Assembly: GCF_000151665.1 (NCBI RefSeq)
Contig: NW_013171818.1
Span: forward strand, 72,001-136,000
Reading direction: 5' to 3'
Length of the DNA stretch: 64,000 nt
From: Blastocystis hominis
Taxonomy: Eukaryota; Sar; Bigyra; Opalinata; Blastocystidae
Part shown: piece by piece, positions 41,508 to 55,757 of the stretch
Layout of the letters: each line of letters opens with the position of its first letter
How positions within the stretch are numbered: the stretch's first letter is position 1
Notes under the pieces: model-generated
What the model saw: the letters and a program-made list of their open reading frames with translations, nothing else
What the model was told of the DNA's origin: nothing
The model's database searches: none
Position numbers and translations under genes: made by a program

Positions 41508-43321
41508 TTAAATAAATATTGGAGACCACTTGTCATTCACTTCATAAACAAATCTCCACCGCTTCGAATACTCCATCGCATCCCGTATCGCAGAAAGCAT
41601 TTTGAATCGAGGAGGATTCACTTTATTATCAGAATAATGTCTTCGAATCAAAAAGAACATCCCATTCTCATAGGCCCTCTCTACCCCCTTCCAAACTCTC
41701 TTCGCCTTGTTTTTTTCTTCAAAGCTGGAAACCATGATGTAATGCAAACGGGAAATCATCACAGTGTTTGAGTACCACGGTTCATAGAAGTAAGGTGGAT
41801 AACACTCAACTACCGCTGTATGAGGAACCGAAAAAATGAGATTAATAAAGCTGGCGCTATGCGGAGAAACCACAATATCCGCTTCATAGAAGAGTTGCAA
41901 TTGGTCCTTAAACGATAATCCATCCATTAGTGTATAAGAAACTGCAAGTTCCTACCAATCAATATTGACACTTCGCCTTACTTTAAAATGCGAACGAATA
42001 ATGCCAACCCACGCTTTACGCCTTGTAAAACCTCGCTTTTTCTTGCGATCCACTAACAGTAAAGAGATCTGACGTGGTTCGTTGTGTCTTGATTTAACAT
42101 TAGCGAACCGCCACGCAGTTGCTCTCACAAAATCATGAGGGAAATAGCCAGCAAACAAGGCTCCATCCATGTGGAATCGAACGCGATCTACCAATATCTA
42201 ATGTTGTTACTCAAATGATTGAGTTACAGCCGATCGGAAGCAGACGGAACGAGATGTTGAAATACTGTTCGCTAAATGAACAGAAGGTCTGAGATTCTGT
42301 GGAAATAAGCTCAATACCAACTGCAGATATATTTTTGACCATTCAAATTCTTTTTCAGAAAACATGGGAAGATATATATCAGTGATAGGAGGATAGAAAG
42401 AAGGATATCGGAGCTTGAGCAAAAGGTGATTTATGGATTCTGCGAAATGACCTATATGACGTGTTTTAAAAGGCTGAATAACGTAATAGTGACCGTCTTC
42501 GATCCAATTTCCTTTTCTAGGAAACTCTTTGTTGACAGATTCTATCTTGTGACTATATCGAAAACCTAGTGTATCACCTCGTTTTTCAGAGCTCGATACT
42601 TTGTTTGTCTGGATAGTGAATGTCTATTGACCCTGACTCAAGATATACTTTCCAAATGAACGATTTGTCCATACATATATTATGAGCATCCAAAAAAGGA
42701 CTGTCTGTTTTGTTAACAAAGCGAATTGTGGCAGTAGAATACTTGTCTTGTCGAAATTGGGAATTCGATAGGGCTCGATTATTCTCTCTACCAGTAAACG
42801 CCATTCTTGTAACTACGATTTGTTATACACATCTCTGACTTTTTTCAACAATTCTGCAAAGGGCTGCTCCCTATGATAAAGATTCAACCCTAATCAAACC
42901 AGGCCTCTCGCTGATAAGTGAATGCAGCCTTATACCACAGATCTTCTTCAGGAATACGCTTGGATATTACCACGTATATTGAATCAAGTTGAAAATTCAC
43001 ATGAATGTCAAATAATATTGAAGAAGGAATAACATTCATTAGAAGTTCATACTTTTCGTTATCTCCTGTAATATTATAGGCAGTTCTCATGTATGTATCC
43101 ATCCTGGGTGGTATGGAAGAGATCGGAATGGAATGATTTGGTTTAGCTGAACTTGAAGCCATATATGTTTCGCCTTTAATTCTTTTACAGAGAGTTAACG
43201 ATTGAAGTTTTAATTTTTCATTTGTAGTGTACATTCGATAATTCTCTTCAGAACTATGATATGTATATACAAATAATGAGTAGTAAAGTAGTATATACAA
43301 AATATAACCAAACAATATCAT
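41508..43321 (-). CDS. GT61-like glycosyltransferase, type II membrane protein
   Basis: The start at 43321 gives a hydrophobic N-terminal anchor (MILFGYILYILLYYSLFVY). Later exons contain GHYYVIQPFKTRHIGHFAES, and the last exon reads LSFKDQLQLFYEADIVVSPH then SASFINLIFSV, strings typical of the GT61 (DUF563/EOGT-like) family. In-frame introns of 30 nt lie between SHFK and ELAVS and between FRSA and ILVDR, and a 34-nt intron follows DKQ. One upstream junction near 42810-42900 does not join cleanly in frame with the sites I can find, so that exon boundary is uncertain. It probably acts in the Golgi, adding a sugar to glycoproteins; donor and acceptor are unknown. Confidence 0.65.
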
Positions 43322-43551
43322 GACTCCCTAAGGTTGTTGAACCGAGGTATGATTGTAATTCTAAATATTATTTCGCCCGTTAATACTGTGATTACTAAAT
43401 ATTCAGGACTAAAGACTTATTGTAAAAAAACCTATCACTTAAAAAACAAATAGAGCCGTTTTGAGCCTATCTTTTAAAAACACTGCATTATGTAGTGCTT
43501 GCATGACGTATTGTGTGTCTTCTCTGGCCACTCTCGGTTTCTTCTTATTTG
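43322..43551. other. short intergenic spacer
   Basis: About 230 bases between the GT61-like gene start and the TGTTTGTT motif of the upstream gene. No gene or RNA is seen. Confidence 0.5.
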
Positions 43552-43564
43552 AACAAACATTCTA
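43552..43564 (-). terminator. TGTTTGTT motif overlapping a stop codon
   Basis: Minus strand: the TAG stop begins at 43564 and TGTTTGTT starts exactly four bases after that T (43559-43552). Cleavage after the T and polyadenylation would itself give TAA at the same codon. Confidence 0.7.
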
Positions 43565-44230
43565 CTCACATTCCACTTCTCTTTCCTTCTTTCCCGTTCG
43601 AAACTCTGTAAGTCTCTTTTCGAACTCATTGCTCACGCGTATCTCTTCAAAATACTTCGCATTCTCGTCTTCCAAAATCACCCAAGCTTGGGGAATTCCC
43701 GATAATTCCAGGGGAGTATACATCATGTGGTGCAAAATTGCCCAACGAACGTTATTGATACACAAAAGAGTATCACACACCAAGTAACTTTGGGTAAATT
43801 TCCCCACAATCTCTGTCGTGTTGAGTGGTGTAGCGAATATTAAAGGCGTCTCTACATATGAAGATAACGCAATAATATCATTCTTTCTGCAATCTTTCGG
43901 TAAACATATGTTAAGGCATGGACACAGAACATTTGCGTTTTGCTTTGAATTAAGACGCATCCTCCTTTTCGAATGTTGTAATAATCACAACAATAATCAG
44001 TCAAATAACCATACTGGTTCCCGTTATTCCACACGTCTCGATCCACTTCCAGTGGGCTATCTACATGTTATTTTTTCTTCTTCAAAGCGCAAACCTTTCG
44101 ATATCGTCGCTATCACAGAAGATGACTCGTCGCACGAAGCATACACTTCTATTCTTCACGATCCACTCCTTTGCGTACTGATATCCATCAAAGTTCGACA
44201 GAAATGAGTTCGAATTCCGCTATGCACAGG
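43562..44230 (-). CDS. host coding exons of unknown function, perhaps the 3' end of the kinase gene
   Basis: The last ~130 residues (43960-43562, ANVLCPCLNICLPKDC onwards) and an exon before it (RDVWNNGNQYGYLTDYCCDY) have coding character. The segment ends in a stop with a perfect poly(A) motif. No convincing start codon lies between it and the upstream kinase. A possible 32-nt intron near 44260 would carry the kinase gene past its apparent stop into this region. It is therefore either a separate unknown gene or the C-terminal part of the SPX-PH-kinase. I recognise no domain. Confidence 0.45.
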
Positions 44231-44253
44231 CTTCGAAGCGACTTGCAGTGTGT

Positions 44254-47388
<3,135 letters not shown>

Positions 47389-47522
47389 TTCGGTTCTACA
47401 GAGTTAAATCCATGACGATGTTATACTCAATCGTTTTTCCATACAGCATGATGACAGATAGTTTCTGAAAACCTCATTTCCTCAATTTTTTGAAATAGGT
47501 CTCTAGTAGAGTAGAGTTTCGA

Positions 47523-47595
47523 GGGGGTGTAGCTCAGATGGTAGAGCGCTCGCTTAGCATGCGAGAGGTAAGGGGATCGATGCCCCTCTCCTCCA
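47523..47595 (+). tRNA. tRNA-Ala(AGC): tRNA-Ala (anticodon AGC)
   Basis: A 73-base cloverleaf without intron. Acceptor GGGGGTG pairs with CTCCTCC (one T-T mismatch). D arm GCTCAGATGGTAGAGC, anticodon stem CTCGC/GCGAG with loop TTAGCAT, T arm AGGGG-ATCGATG-CCCCT, discriminator A. The acceptor contains the G3-U70 pair, the main identity element for alanine. A run of five T (47596-47600) follows as RNA polymerase III terminator. Confidence 0.95.
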
Positions 47596-47612
47596 TTTTT
47601 GCCTTGCATTTA

Positions 47613-47695
47613 TTATGATTTGTGATTTCTTTTTGCTTTGTATTGTTTATGATTTGTGATTTCTTTTTGCTTTGTATTGTTTATGATTTGTTTTT
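47613..47695 (+). repeat. 34-bp tandem repeat, about 2.4 copies
   Basis: The unit TTATGATTTGTGATTTCTTT plus 14 more bases starts at 47613, 47647 and 47681. It lies just downstream of the tRNA gene and has no coding capacity. Confidence 0.85.
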
Positions 47696-47949
47696 TTTGC
47701 TGCATTCATCCTTCTTGCGTCTATCGATAATGGAGTTTACCCATCAAATGCTATAGAGTGCAATCGGCATGCATAGCGCGTGAACTCTTTCACTGCGATG
47801 ATTAAATACTACTAATTATTTCTTTTTTCTTTTTTGCATTCCAACGCTGCTCTAAGATTCCCTGATTACCTATGACAATATGTGCCTTCTTTACTCTTCA
47901 CATATACACTCTCTCTCTTTGTAAAATCGTTGATCGATTATTTATACTT

Positions 47950-50455
47950 TCAACCACTCTCAATTCTTCCTGGTACCTCATAGGTGACGGCAGCTGAACT
48001 TCCTTTGGATCCACCTCCTTCACCTCCCACTTTCAATACGAGTCTCCAACAAACAATACACATATCACCATATATTTTATCAAACAATGTGCTCTGCCCA
48101 CCTAATATGGCGCACACATAGATCGGAGGACTTAACGTGACCTTAAACTGATACAAGGTCTGCCGATTCAGCTCCAGCCAAGTTCCTTCACTATTCGTCA
48201 GCACGCGGTCCGCAATCACAGCAAATCCCCCAGGAATCTGCTCCTTCTGGGTCTCTTGACATGCCGGGCTCTTCTTCACCAGATGGTACGCCTTGCCCTT
48301 CTTAAACCGACTCATAAAAACTGAGGCCCCAACAGGCACACAGATGGGGTTGTCATTCAGTCGTCCCGCCAGAACCCACTCTACGCTCGACTCTTCCTCC
48401 CGCCACTACTTCCTTTCGCATCCTTCGGGGAAACCATCCGCTGGTTCTCGCTGTAGACATGGATCCACACACCGTCCGCAGCATTGATCATATTGTCACA
48501 ACCCAGAATCGTCTGGCGAGGCAGAGAAAACAGGGGCTGCTGCAACGTCGTCGGGTTCATATACACGACTATCGCTCATATCCGCCGCTCCACGCCTACG
48601 GCAATCCGCCAGCGCGATGTAATTCACCACTTGAATGCCCGTCTGCGCAGCCTGGCGAGGATCTGCGGCTCAGAGCTCCTCCCTCCTTCCCCTACCGGTC
48701 GCGTTCGCCTTGGTCCAGATGTTATACCGCTCCAACTCCTGCACGGCGCGATTCATGTTCATCGTAGACTTCGAGGCGAACATCATCCAGCGATGGTTGA
48801 TCGCCTCGGGAGCCGTCATTCTCTTCTTCGGGTCCACGGTCAACAGCCGCGAGATAAAGTCCTTCGCGTCCTCGCTCTTGTCCGCCCAGGCGTCCTGGTC
48901 AAAGTTGAACACGCCATGCGTGATGTTGTAGTACATCCGCTTGTCGTCGCCCTGCGGGAACGGGTGATAGCCGCACAGCCTACACACTTCAAGCCTCCCT
49001 CCCAGCGGTACAAGATAAAGGCTATGACGCCCAGCGACCACATGTCTACCGCGGGGCCGTACGCCTGGTTGGTCAGCACTTCCGGAGCCATGTAGCCCGG
49101 AGTGCCGCAGTAGGACTTCAGCGTGTTGGCGATCGTAATCTCGTTCGCCAGACCAAAGTCGGCAATGCGGATCGAGTCCAGATTATTCTGCTCGGCCAGC
49201 AGCAAGTTCTCGGGCTTCAAATCGCGATGGACGATTCCTCGCTGGTGGCAATAGTGGAGCGTGTAAAGCAAAGTCATCACGCAACGCTGCGCCTGCGCCT
49301 CGCTGAAGGAATGGGCGTTGATGATCGCGTGGAAAAGCTCGCCGCCGAGCATTAAGTCTTGAACCAAGAAGAAGTTCGCGTTATCCTCCCAGAAATGCTG
49401 AAGTCCCACGATGTGGGGATGGCGGCGAAGACGATACAGAATGGCGGCTTCGCGCTACACCTCACAGAACCCTCCCTTCACCACCATCACGTTCTTCACG
49501 TCCTGCTGCGTCACAGTTCGCTTTTCGATTCGTTTCAGAGCCACACGCTTGTTGCTCGAGTCCATCATGGTAGCCTCGTACACGATCCCGTATTTCCCTG
49601 CATGGGAGCCGCTCCGCTTCCCTACCTCGGCCAATGACTCTGTTCACGCGCACCATTTTGTTTAGATCCACGAACGTGGGATGCAACTCGGAGGCGACGA
49701 TGGGCTCGCTCACATTGTCATCAAATAATCGAATCAAATCCGAGGCGTATCGCATCAATTCCGGCGTTACCAAGTCCTCGGACAGATACTGAAGGCATTC
49801 CACAAAATTAAGATAACTACAGTCACAAGCAATAACGTTCGATTCACTATGGCTTTTGGAGAGCAAGAATTGAGGGGTCCGTATCGTTCAGATAGGTACT
49901 AATCGTTCCAAGCAAATGCTTCAGCTTGCTAGGATCTCTACATTCATTCAAATTAGTCAAAATGTTCATAAAGGCTGGATCGACACAATCTTCCTAAATA
50001 GAACAGCCATTTCACACCATACGTCCATGTTTGCTTGGGCAAATATCATGTCTTGCATATTATTCCGAACTAAAGCAGAAGTCTTCATAATCTCTAATAG
50101 AAACGACTCAAACATCTTCCAGTTGTGCCCATCCATTAAATTTAGAATAAACTGTAGAGAGGTAAGCTAGGACGATTACCATCGGCTCCTATGTATACCG
50201 TGATCTTTAAGCAAAACGCGCAGCTCTTGCTCTCCTGATGTTCCGATACGTTCACAATCTCGGGAATGGGAATGTGCTTAATGCAACGAGTGTAATCTTG
50301 TGTACGCAATTCTAAATAGCGCTTACTCAGGAGTAAGACGCAACGATCCCATTTATTAAACACACTAGCCTAGCCTTAAGTGAAGTCAGCTACTTTACCG
50401 TTTTATATTCTGCATCGCACTGCAGCACCACCTCCTGCGGTTTTGAGTTGGACAT
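47950..50455 (-). CDS. PH domain - Ser/Thr protein kinase with C-terminal extension
   Basis: Start ATG at 50455 (MSNSKPQEVVLQCDAEYKT). A 29-nt intron leads to FNKWDRCVLLLSKRYLELR, the front of a PH domain. A helical linker follows, then a kinase domain near 49640-48700: KYGIVYEA, the VALKRI lysine, HRDLKPEN, DFGLANE, PGYMAPEVL, INHRWM. It resembles CaMK/DCLK kinases and should be active. A C-terminal region of about 230 residues (PLFSLPRQTILGCDNMINAA onwards) has no recognised domain. About ten introns of 28-36 nt were placed in frame. This is the neighbour and probable paralogue of the SPX-PH-kinase, without the SPX part. It shares a ~490-bp divergent promoter region with the 50946 gene. Confidence 0.75.
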
Positions 50456-50945
50456 AATTCAAAATAATACAGAATATGAGCAAATTGATAATTATGATGT
50501 GAAAAGGTAGAGAGTATTACTGTATTTCCATGAATAAGGGAGGTAGATTGTTGTATATATGTTTGTTTGTTTGAACGAATATTAGTTTTGAGAAATTGTA
50601 GAATGTTATAGAAAACTATATTCTGTCAGTTTGGAAAGAGAATCTATCGATGTGACCGAAGAAGGTATAATTCATTCTATTTCCCACTACCTATTTTCAT
50701 TTTCATCAAGACTCTATCTTGGATACGTGAATTCCCACTTTTAGGCGACATGGTATGTCTCTGTTGTCTATTGATTGTAACAAGCCACGCAAACATTCCA
50801 CTTCTTCTTATTTGCATTTTCAAAGAATAGACGAATTACACATATCTCCATTCCATTTTTACCTCATTCATGCTATGTATAGGATAACTAAAAATGCCAA
50901 TCCTTCTTTTCCATTTCATACTACAAGTATTCGCTGTATTAGAAA
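50456..50945. promoter_or_regulatory. divergent intergenic region
   Basis: It separates the PH-kinase (minus) from the helical-repeat gene (plus) and must contain both promoters. A TGTTTGTTTGTTTG run near 50560 has no plus-strand gene before it. No other signal is evident. Confidence 0.4.
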
Positions 50946-53099
50946 ATGCTTGATCAATCTGCAAACGAATTCTACTTTCCCTTTGAAAAGATCTTACTTC
51001 TTTATCAAGAAGCCAGGGAAAATGGAGAGACGGGATCGGCAATTTTAGAAGGAGTAGTGAGTCAAGAGAGCTTTTCTCTATTTTTGAAATATCCAAAGGA
51101 TTTCCTATATAAATTAGTGCATATTACGTTGTTTCCTTGACCTGACTTGAAATTGTAGGCATTCCCCTATTCACAAATACCGAGCCAGTTTTTCTTTCGA
51201 ATCAAAGTCTGCTGATTCTCCAGCTGCTGGAATAGAGCAAGTTTGTCGTTCTCTTGGAATAGAAAGCGCTTTCTTTTCCGATTTTTTGAAGAGAGATGAA
51301 GACTTGGCAAGACGATTCGATTTACATGTTCACTGGAAAGCCTCGTCCCTTGAATTCGCATTAGCCAAGTACTTTTCTGAGAGACACGCTCTTCTCAGAA
51401 TCCTCTCTGCGATTCTCCATCATGAGGTATCCTCCCTGTGTAATATTATTATCTAGGATCTCTATTTCGCGGAGGGCTTTGTCAAGTCGCACCTGTCCAC
51501 ACATTTTATTGATTTGCTACTTCAAATCTATGAGCATGACATAGCCGAAATGATCAGTATTCATCTATCAACATTATCTACCTTATTGTCTGTCTATTAT
51601 GAAAGGGAGTTGATTCTTCTTATATCTATTTTCATTGGCCTCTCTCGTTTCATTCCTGTTTTTTTAATTTTTTCCTGGTTTCTCATCTCTAGCTCACAAT
51701 CTCACAAGTCACTATCATTTTCTTGCAGATGAGCAAGCTCTCGAGCCTTCAATTCCAGCCTCTGATCGACATGGAAACATTATTCATTCTCTACTTATAC
51801 TCCACAGACTGTTTCTCTCGCTATGACTTTACAGAAACCATCACGCTGCTCAGAGACTCTGCTTCCCACAAGTCGACAAATAGCGAAAAGGAGGGACGTT
51901 CGATCCATTTAAAAAGCGTGGAACTGATTTGCCAACTGTCGAACTCTTCCCTGTGGGAGAGTCCCCTGGTTGCAGATGCGATTCAAAGCCTTACGCGACT
52001 TCTTCCAAACGAGGATATCCGTGGTGTCGTTGACAATGTCGTTGCGAATCTCTTGCGGCAATCTCCCAGTTTGTCTGAAGCGTCTCTCGTCTTGCTGCTT
52101 CCTTTTTTGGGTGAGTTGTTGCACTTTACGCAGAAATCCTCTTGCTTCTCCCTCTTCATCGACGTCGCGTGCGATTTGCTTCCTGCCTCCTTCCCTTCCT
52201 TGACTTCCTTTTTACTCCTCGCCTTGAAATATGCCTCCACAGATCTATTGCTGGCCAAACTCCCGGTCCTTTTGCAGCGAGCACCCTTCTCTTCCTATTC
52301 CACCAGTCTGGAATACACTCTGTTCCTCGCCTCGCTGAATTCTCCCTCGCTGGTCCCCACGCAGAACGCTCTTTTCGCCGGTTTCGATGTGTCCACGGTG
52401 CCGAGTCCGCTGTTCCAACTCCTCGAAATCGCTTGCTCGAGAGGTTTTGTATCCGCGAAGGATATTCTGGATTTACTCCCTAAAAAGTCGCTGGATGACG
52501 AAACGAAGGCGAGGTTGGTGTGCTCTCTGTTTCGCAAAAGGCTTCTGAAGATGGAAGAGATCGCTCCGTTCGTTTCCTCCCTGCTTTCGTCGGATTCCAC
52601 GCTGGTGCAGTCGATGATTGTGCAGATCTATTTCGAAAATTGGATGCAGTGCAGCGAGATTGATCGAATTCAGTATTATGAGCTTCTCCCCTCTCTCATC
52701 GCGGTGCTTCGACACGATGTCCGGCAAACGGAAATCCTCTTGCAGAGCTTGTTTCGCGTGTTTTGCCTTCCCAAACTCATCGATTTTGATGCCATTTTGA
52801 TCCCTTTGAACGAGGTTATGGACCTGCGAAGTCCCTGCTATTCGCTCAAGAACCACTGCCTCGCTTTGCAGGCCATCGCTCTCTATCTCGAGAAGCGAGA
52901 ATGGAGCGGAGACATCCCCTTTTGGAAGCAACAGCTGGGCTGCATTTGCTCTCTGGCCAAGAACTCATGTCGACACGATGCAGGAGAGAGTTGGAGCACG
53001 CTCGTGGGGTGCTTCCAGTCGATTTGTGGCAATCCGAATTACAAAGGAGCCAGTCGAAACGAGATACAGATGTACATCCAAGACTTTTTTTCGGAATAA
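50946..53099 (+). CDS. alpha-helical repeat (HEAT/ARM-like) protein of unknown function
   Basis: Start chosen at MLDQSANEFYFPFEKILL. Introns in frame: one of 31 nt (LVHIT to HSPIHKY, near 51130-51160) and one of 30 nt (ILHHE to DLYFAEG, near 51427-51456). At least one more precedes the main exon near 51730. The long last exon is Leu- and Ser-rich with repeated helix pairs and no enzyme motif. It may be a scaffold, nuclear transport or transcription complex subunit; I cannot name the family. The stop TAA at 53097 is followed by TGTTTGTT at 53114. Confidence 0.6.
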
Positions 53100-53108
53100 A
53101 GTTATTCT

Positions 53109-53121
53109 TGCTCTGTTTGTT
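53109..53121 (+). terminator. TGTTTGTT poly(A)-site motif
   Basis: TGTTTGTT at 53114-53121 with T at 53109, that is T-N4-motif, ten bases past the stop of the helical-repeat gene. Confidence 0.65.
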
Positions 53122-53204
53122 CCTATCAATACCACTGAGAGAGCAAATGACAGTAAGTTCATGGAAAGTCGTTTTTAGTGTGTATGGTCATTGTGTAGAA
53201 AGTC

Positions 53205-54480
53205 GTGTCCTTTTTACTTGCATGTCTCTACTTTGTATTTTACATCAAGTTTTATTTGGCAAATGGGCTGCTTATATGGAAATACCCCTTTCTGAATGGA
53301 TTTGCCGTGAAAACAAGTCCAGGTTTTGTGTCTTCCATGCAAAGCATTATTCCCATCACAACTACAAATAATAATAGTGATATCCAAGAAAAATTATTTG
53401 GGGAGTTGCTGGAACATGTTTCGAAGTTGCAGAATCAAATTGCAACTACCAATAAAGTTATCATCTACAAAGTGAACAACGAATCGGGTCTGGGAAATGT
53501 AATTGTTGGTTTGGTATCTTCTTTTGTTGCAGCGGTAGCTTCAAACCGTGGAATTCAAAGTATTTTCTTTTCTTTTCTTTGATTCGTTACTCGTAGTGAT
53601 GTGGTACATGTACTATTCTCCATACTTCTATTCTTTTTTACCCAATTTTTACTATAAGAGCAACTCGGTTAATTCTTCATTGACGCAGAACTACTTTTTC
53701 TTTGCTACTTTGGCTCAGGGTCGTGCCCTTCGAAGAAACCACTTGGATTCACTTGTCCGCAAACCAGCGATCATCGTCGATTGCTTTACGGACGTGACCC
53801 CTCATTTCCTGCTGAACAAACGCTATGAATCGACCCTTCGAGATCTCAATCTCTGGCACGAGCAATCGCCGCATTTGCGCCAACTTCGGAACTTGTTGAA
53901 CGAGTTGTTTTTGTATCCCCGCGAGCCGCTGTGCAGCCTCGCGAACTCGTACATTTCCCGTCTCCTCCGCAAAGTTTTCATCGGCGTGCAGGTGCGCATC
54001 GGCGGCCAGCGCTACTTGAAAGAAGACCGGCGATTCCTGCACATGGAAAACGTCTCGCTCTTCTTCGATGCGATCGATGGATTCGCCCGACGCTCTTCCC
54101 TCCAGCCGCGCGACTTCCACGTCTTTGTGTCCACCGACACACCGAGCGTGATTGCTCTCTTTGAGAAGCGATATCCGGGGAGCATTGTCACCACCAGCGA
54201 GTTCCAAATCGGACACTCTGCGCGAGCGAAAAGTGTGTTCAAGGGGAATGGAGAGCTGTTTACGAAGCGCGCCATCATCGACCTCTTGGTCCTGCAGCGC
54301 GCGGATTTCTTGGCCATCACGAAGGACAGCTCGTTTGGACTCTTGGCCGCGCAGTTGCAGTCGAATCGAAACTCTTCGGTGAACTTGCTCGATTTTGTTC
54401 AGGGAGATTCCAAGTTACCTTGTACAGTATTTGAAAGGTCCCAAAGGGCCTATGAAAGTGTGATTATCGGTCCTAAGTGA
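53205..54480 (+). CDS. fucosyltransferase-like glycosyltransferase, membrane-anchored
   Basis: An N-terminal hydrophobic segment (FLLACLYFVFYIKFYL) suggests a type II Golgi protein. The true ATG is uncertain because the frame has no good start before it. A 37-nt intron (53560-53596) joins exons in frame. Family signs are GLGNVIVGLVSSFVAAVASN, the donor-site-like IGVQVRIGG, and late LVLQRADFLAITKDSSFG, which match plant and microbial alpha-fucosyltransferases of the FUT1/NodZ type. It probably adds fucose to glycans; acceptor unknown. The stop TGA (54478-54480) lies at a possible poly(A) site before TGTTTGTG. Confidence 0.65.
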
Positions 54481-54491
54481 GGGTGTTTGTG
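54478..54491 (+). terminator. TGTTTGTG poly(A)-site motif at a TGA stop
   Basis: TGTTTGTG at 54484-54491 lies four bases after TG of the TGA stop, so cleavage after TG and polyadenylation would also give TGA. A full TGTTTGTT occurs later at 54564. Confidence 0.5.
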
Positions 54492-54861
54492 TAAAATACG
54501 CCATGTACGACGCTATTGAGGCGATGGTTATTTCTACGATGGTTGATTGAAGACGAGGGATAGTTATTGTTTGTTAGGTGCATGTTTTGGTACAATCGAT
54601 CGATCAATCAATCGATAAATAGATAGATAGATAGATAGATAACCTAGAAATCGAAATTGGATTGCTAAATACTACTACTACTACCTGAAAAATAATAGGA
54701 GGAACCACATAACTACTTAACAAAAAGAGTAGGATCTACAACTACACGAACAACCACAACTACCAATCACCTCACACATATTTTCTATTCCATTATGCAA
54801 CACATACTCTCATAAATCTCACTCCTCCCGTTTAAAAAAACAAACTTCATTCTTTTTTCGA
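54492..54861. other. spacer with GATA and CTA microsatellites
   Basis: It contains a GATA run near 54616-54640 and a CTA run near 54672. No gene is seen. The promoter of YJU2 must lie in its right part. Confidence 0.5.
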
Positions 54862-55650
54862 ATGGGTGAACGAAAAGTCGTAAACAAGTTCATTCCGTGG
54901 AACTTTGATCCGGAAAAGGCAGGCAAAATCAAGCTGTCGAATATCGGACAATTCAGCGTCCGTATGATGCTGCCCTTCACAGTGAGGTGTAACGCCTGTG
55001 GAGAATTCATGTATGCCGGCAAGAAGTTCAATACAAGAAAAGAGAATGCGAATGGAGAAGATTATCTGGGAATTGCGATTACCCGATTCTATTTTAAGTG
55101 TGTAAACTGCGGTTCCGAGTTTGCAATAAAAACCGATCCAAAGAACAGTAGTTATGTTGTAGAGTACGGAGCTACACAAAACTCGTGCTTGTGGATGAAC
55201 GAAAGACAATTAGAGCTAGAAGAAAAGGCACAGAAGGAAGAAGCCGAAAAGATGGACGCAATGAAGGCACTTGAGAATCGAATAGAAGAATCAAAAAATG
55301 AAATGGATGCATATGATGCTCTGGACACGATCCAGGCGCAACAGCGAAAAACTATGAATTTAGATCCTGAGGAAGCCTTGTCAATTGTTCGGAGTCGTGA
55401 AGAAAAACAGACAAAGTTAGAGCAGGAAGTGAAAGTGGAGAAAGATGAGGAAGATGACAAAGAATTGGAAGAAGCTATCAGGCAAAAACAAGAAGAAGCT
55501 CTCAAAAGAGAGGACGAACGTCTAAAGAACCTGTTTTCCAAGCCTAGTTCCCAGGTTCCTTCAAACAACAAAGGAAACAACGGATTGCAAGTTGTTCCGA
55601 AAAAGAAGAAAAAGGCGAAGCGTGCAGCGGTGTCTTTAGTTCCTTACTGA
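54862..55650 (+). CDS. YJU2: splicing factor YJU2/CWC16
   Basis: A single-exon, 262-residue protein. The N terminus MGERKVVNKFIPWNFDPEKA, a KIKL string and zinc-type pairs CNACGEFMYAGKKFNTRKE and CVNCGSEFAIKTDP then YGATQN are diagnostic of the YJU2/CCDC94 family. The C-terminal half is a charged coiled coil ending in a basic KKKKKAKRA tract, a likely nuclear signal. YJU2 joins the Prp19-associated spliceosome and promotes branching, fitting a genome with very small introns. Intact, usual length. Confidence 0.93.
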   Translation: MGERKVVNKFIPWNFDPEKAGKIKLSNIGQFSVRMMLPFTVRCNACGEFMYAGKKFNTRKENANGEDYLGIAITRFYFKCVNCGSEFAIKTDPKNSSYVVEYGATQNSCLWMNERQLELEEKAQKEEAEKMDAMKALENRIEESKNEMDAYDALDTIQAQQRKTMNLDPEEALSIVRSREEKQTKLEQEVKVEKDEEDDKELEEAIRQKQEEALKREDERLKNLFSKPSSQVPSNNKGNNGLQVVPKKKKKAKRAAVSLVPY

Positions 55651-55757
55651 TTGACTCATGTTTGATTTTTAATCAAACTCATCATTCATAATTAGGTTCT
55701 GGGCCATTTGGCAAATGGTGTACCAGGTGGAAGTAATCCTATTATAAGATATAAAAA

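Noticed and set aside
43562-44050. Resemblance to exostosin-type (GT47) glycosyltransferases
   Set aside because: Only a few scattered Trp, Asn and Gly residues agree; the family motifs are not present.
50559-50568. TGTTTGTT near 50560, and similar strings at 37848 and 39593, as gene ends
   Set aside because: No supported plus-strand gene precedes them; they sit in T/G-rich simple sequence.
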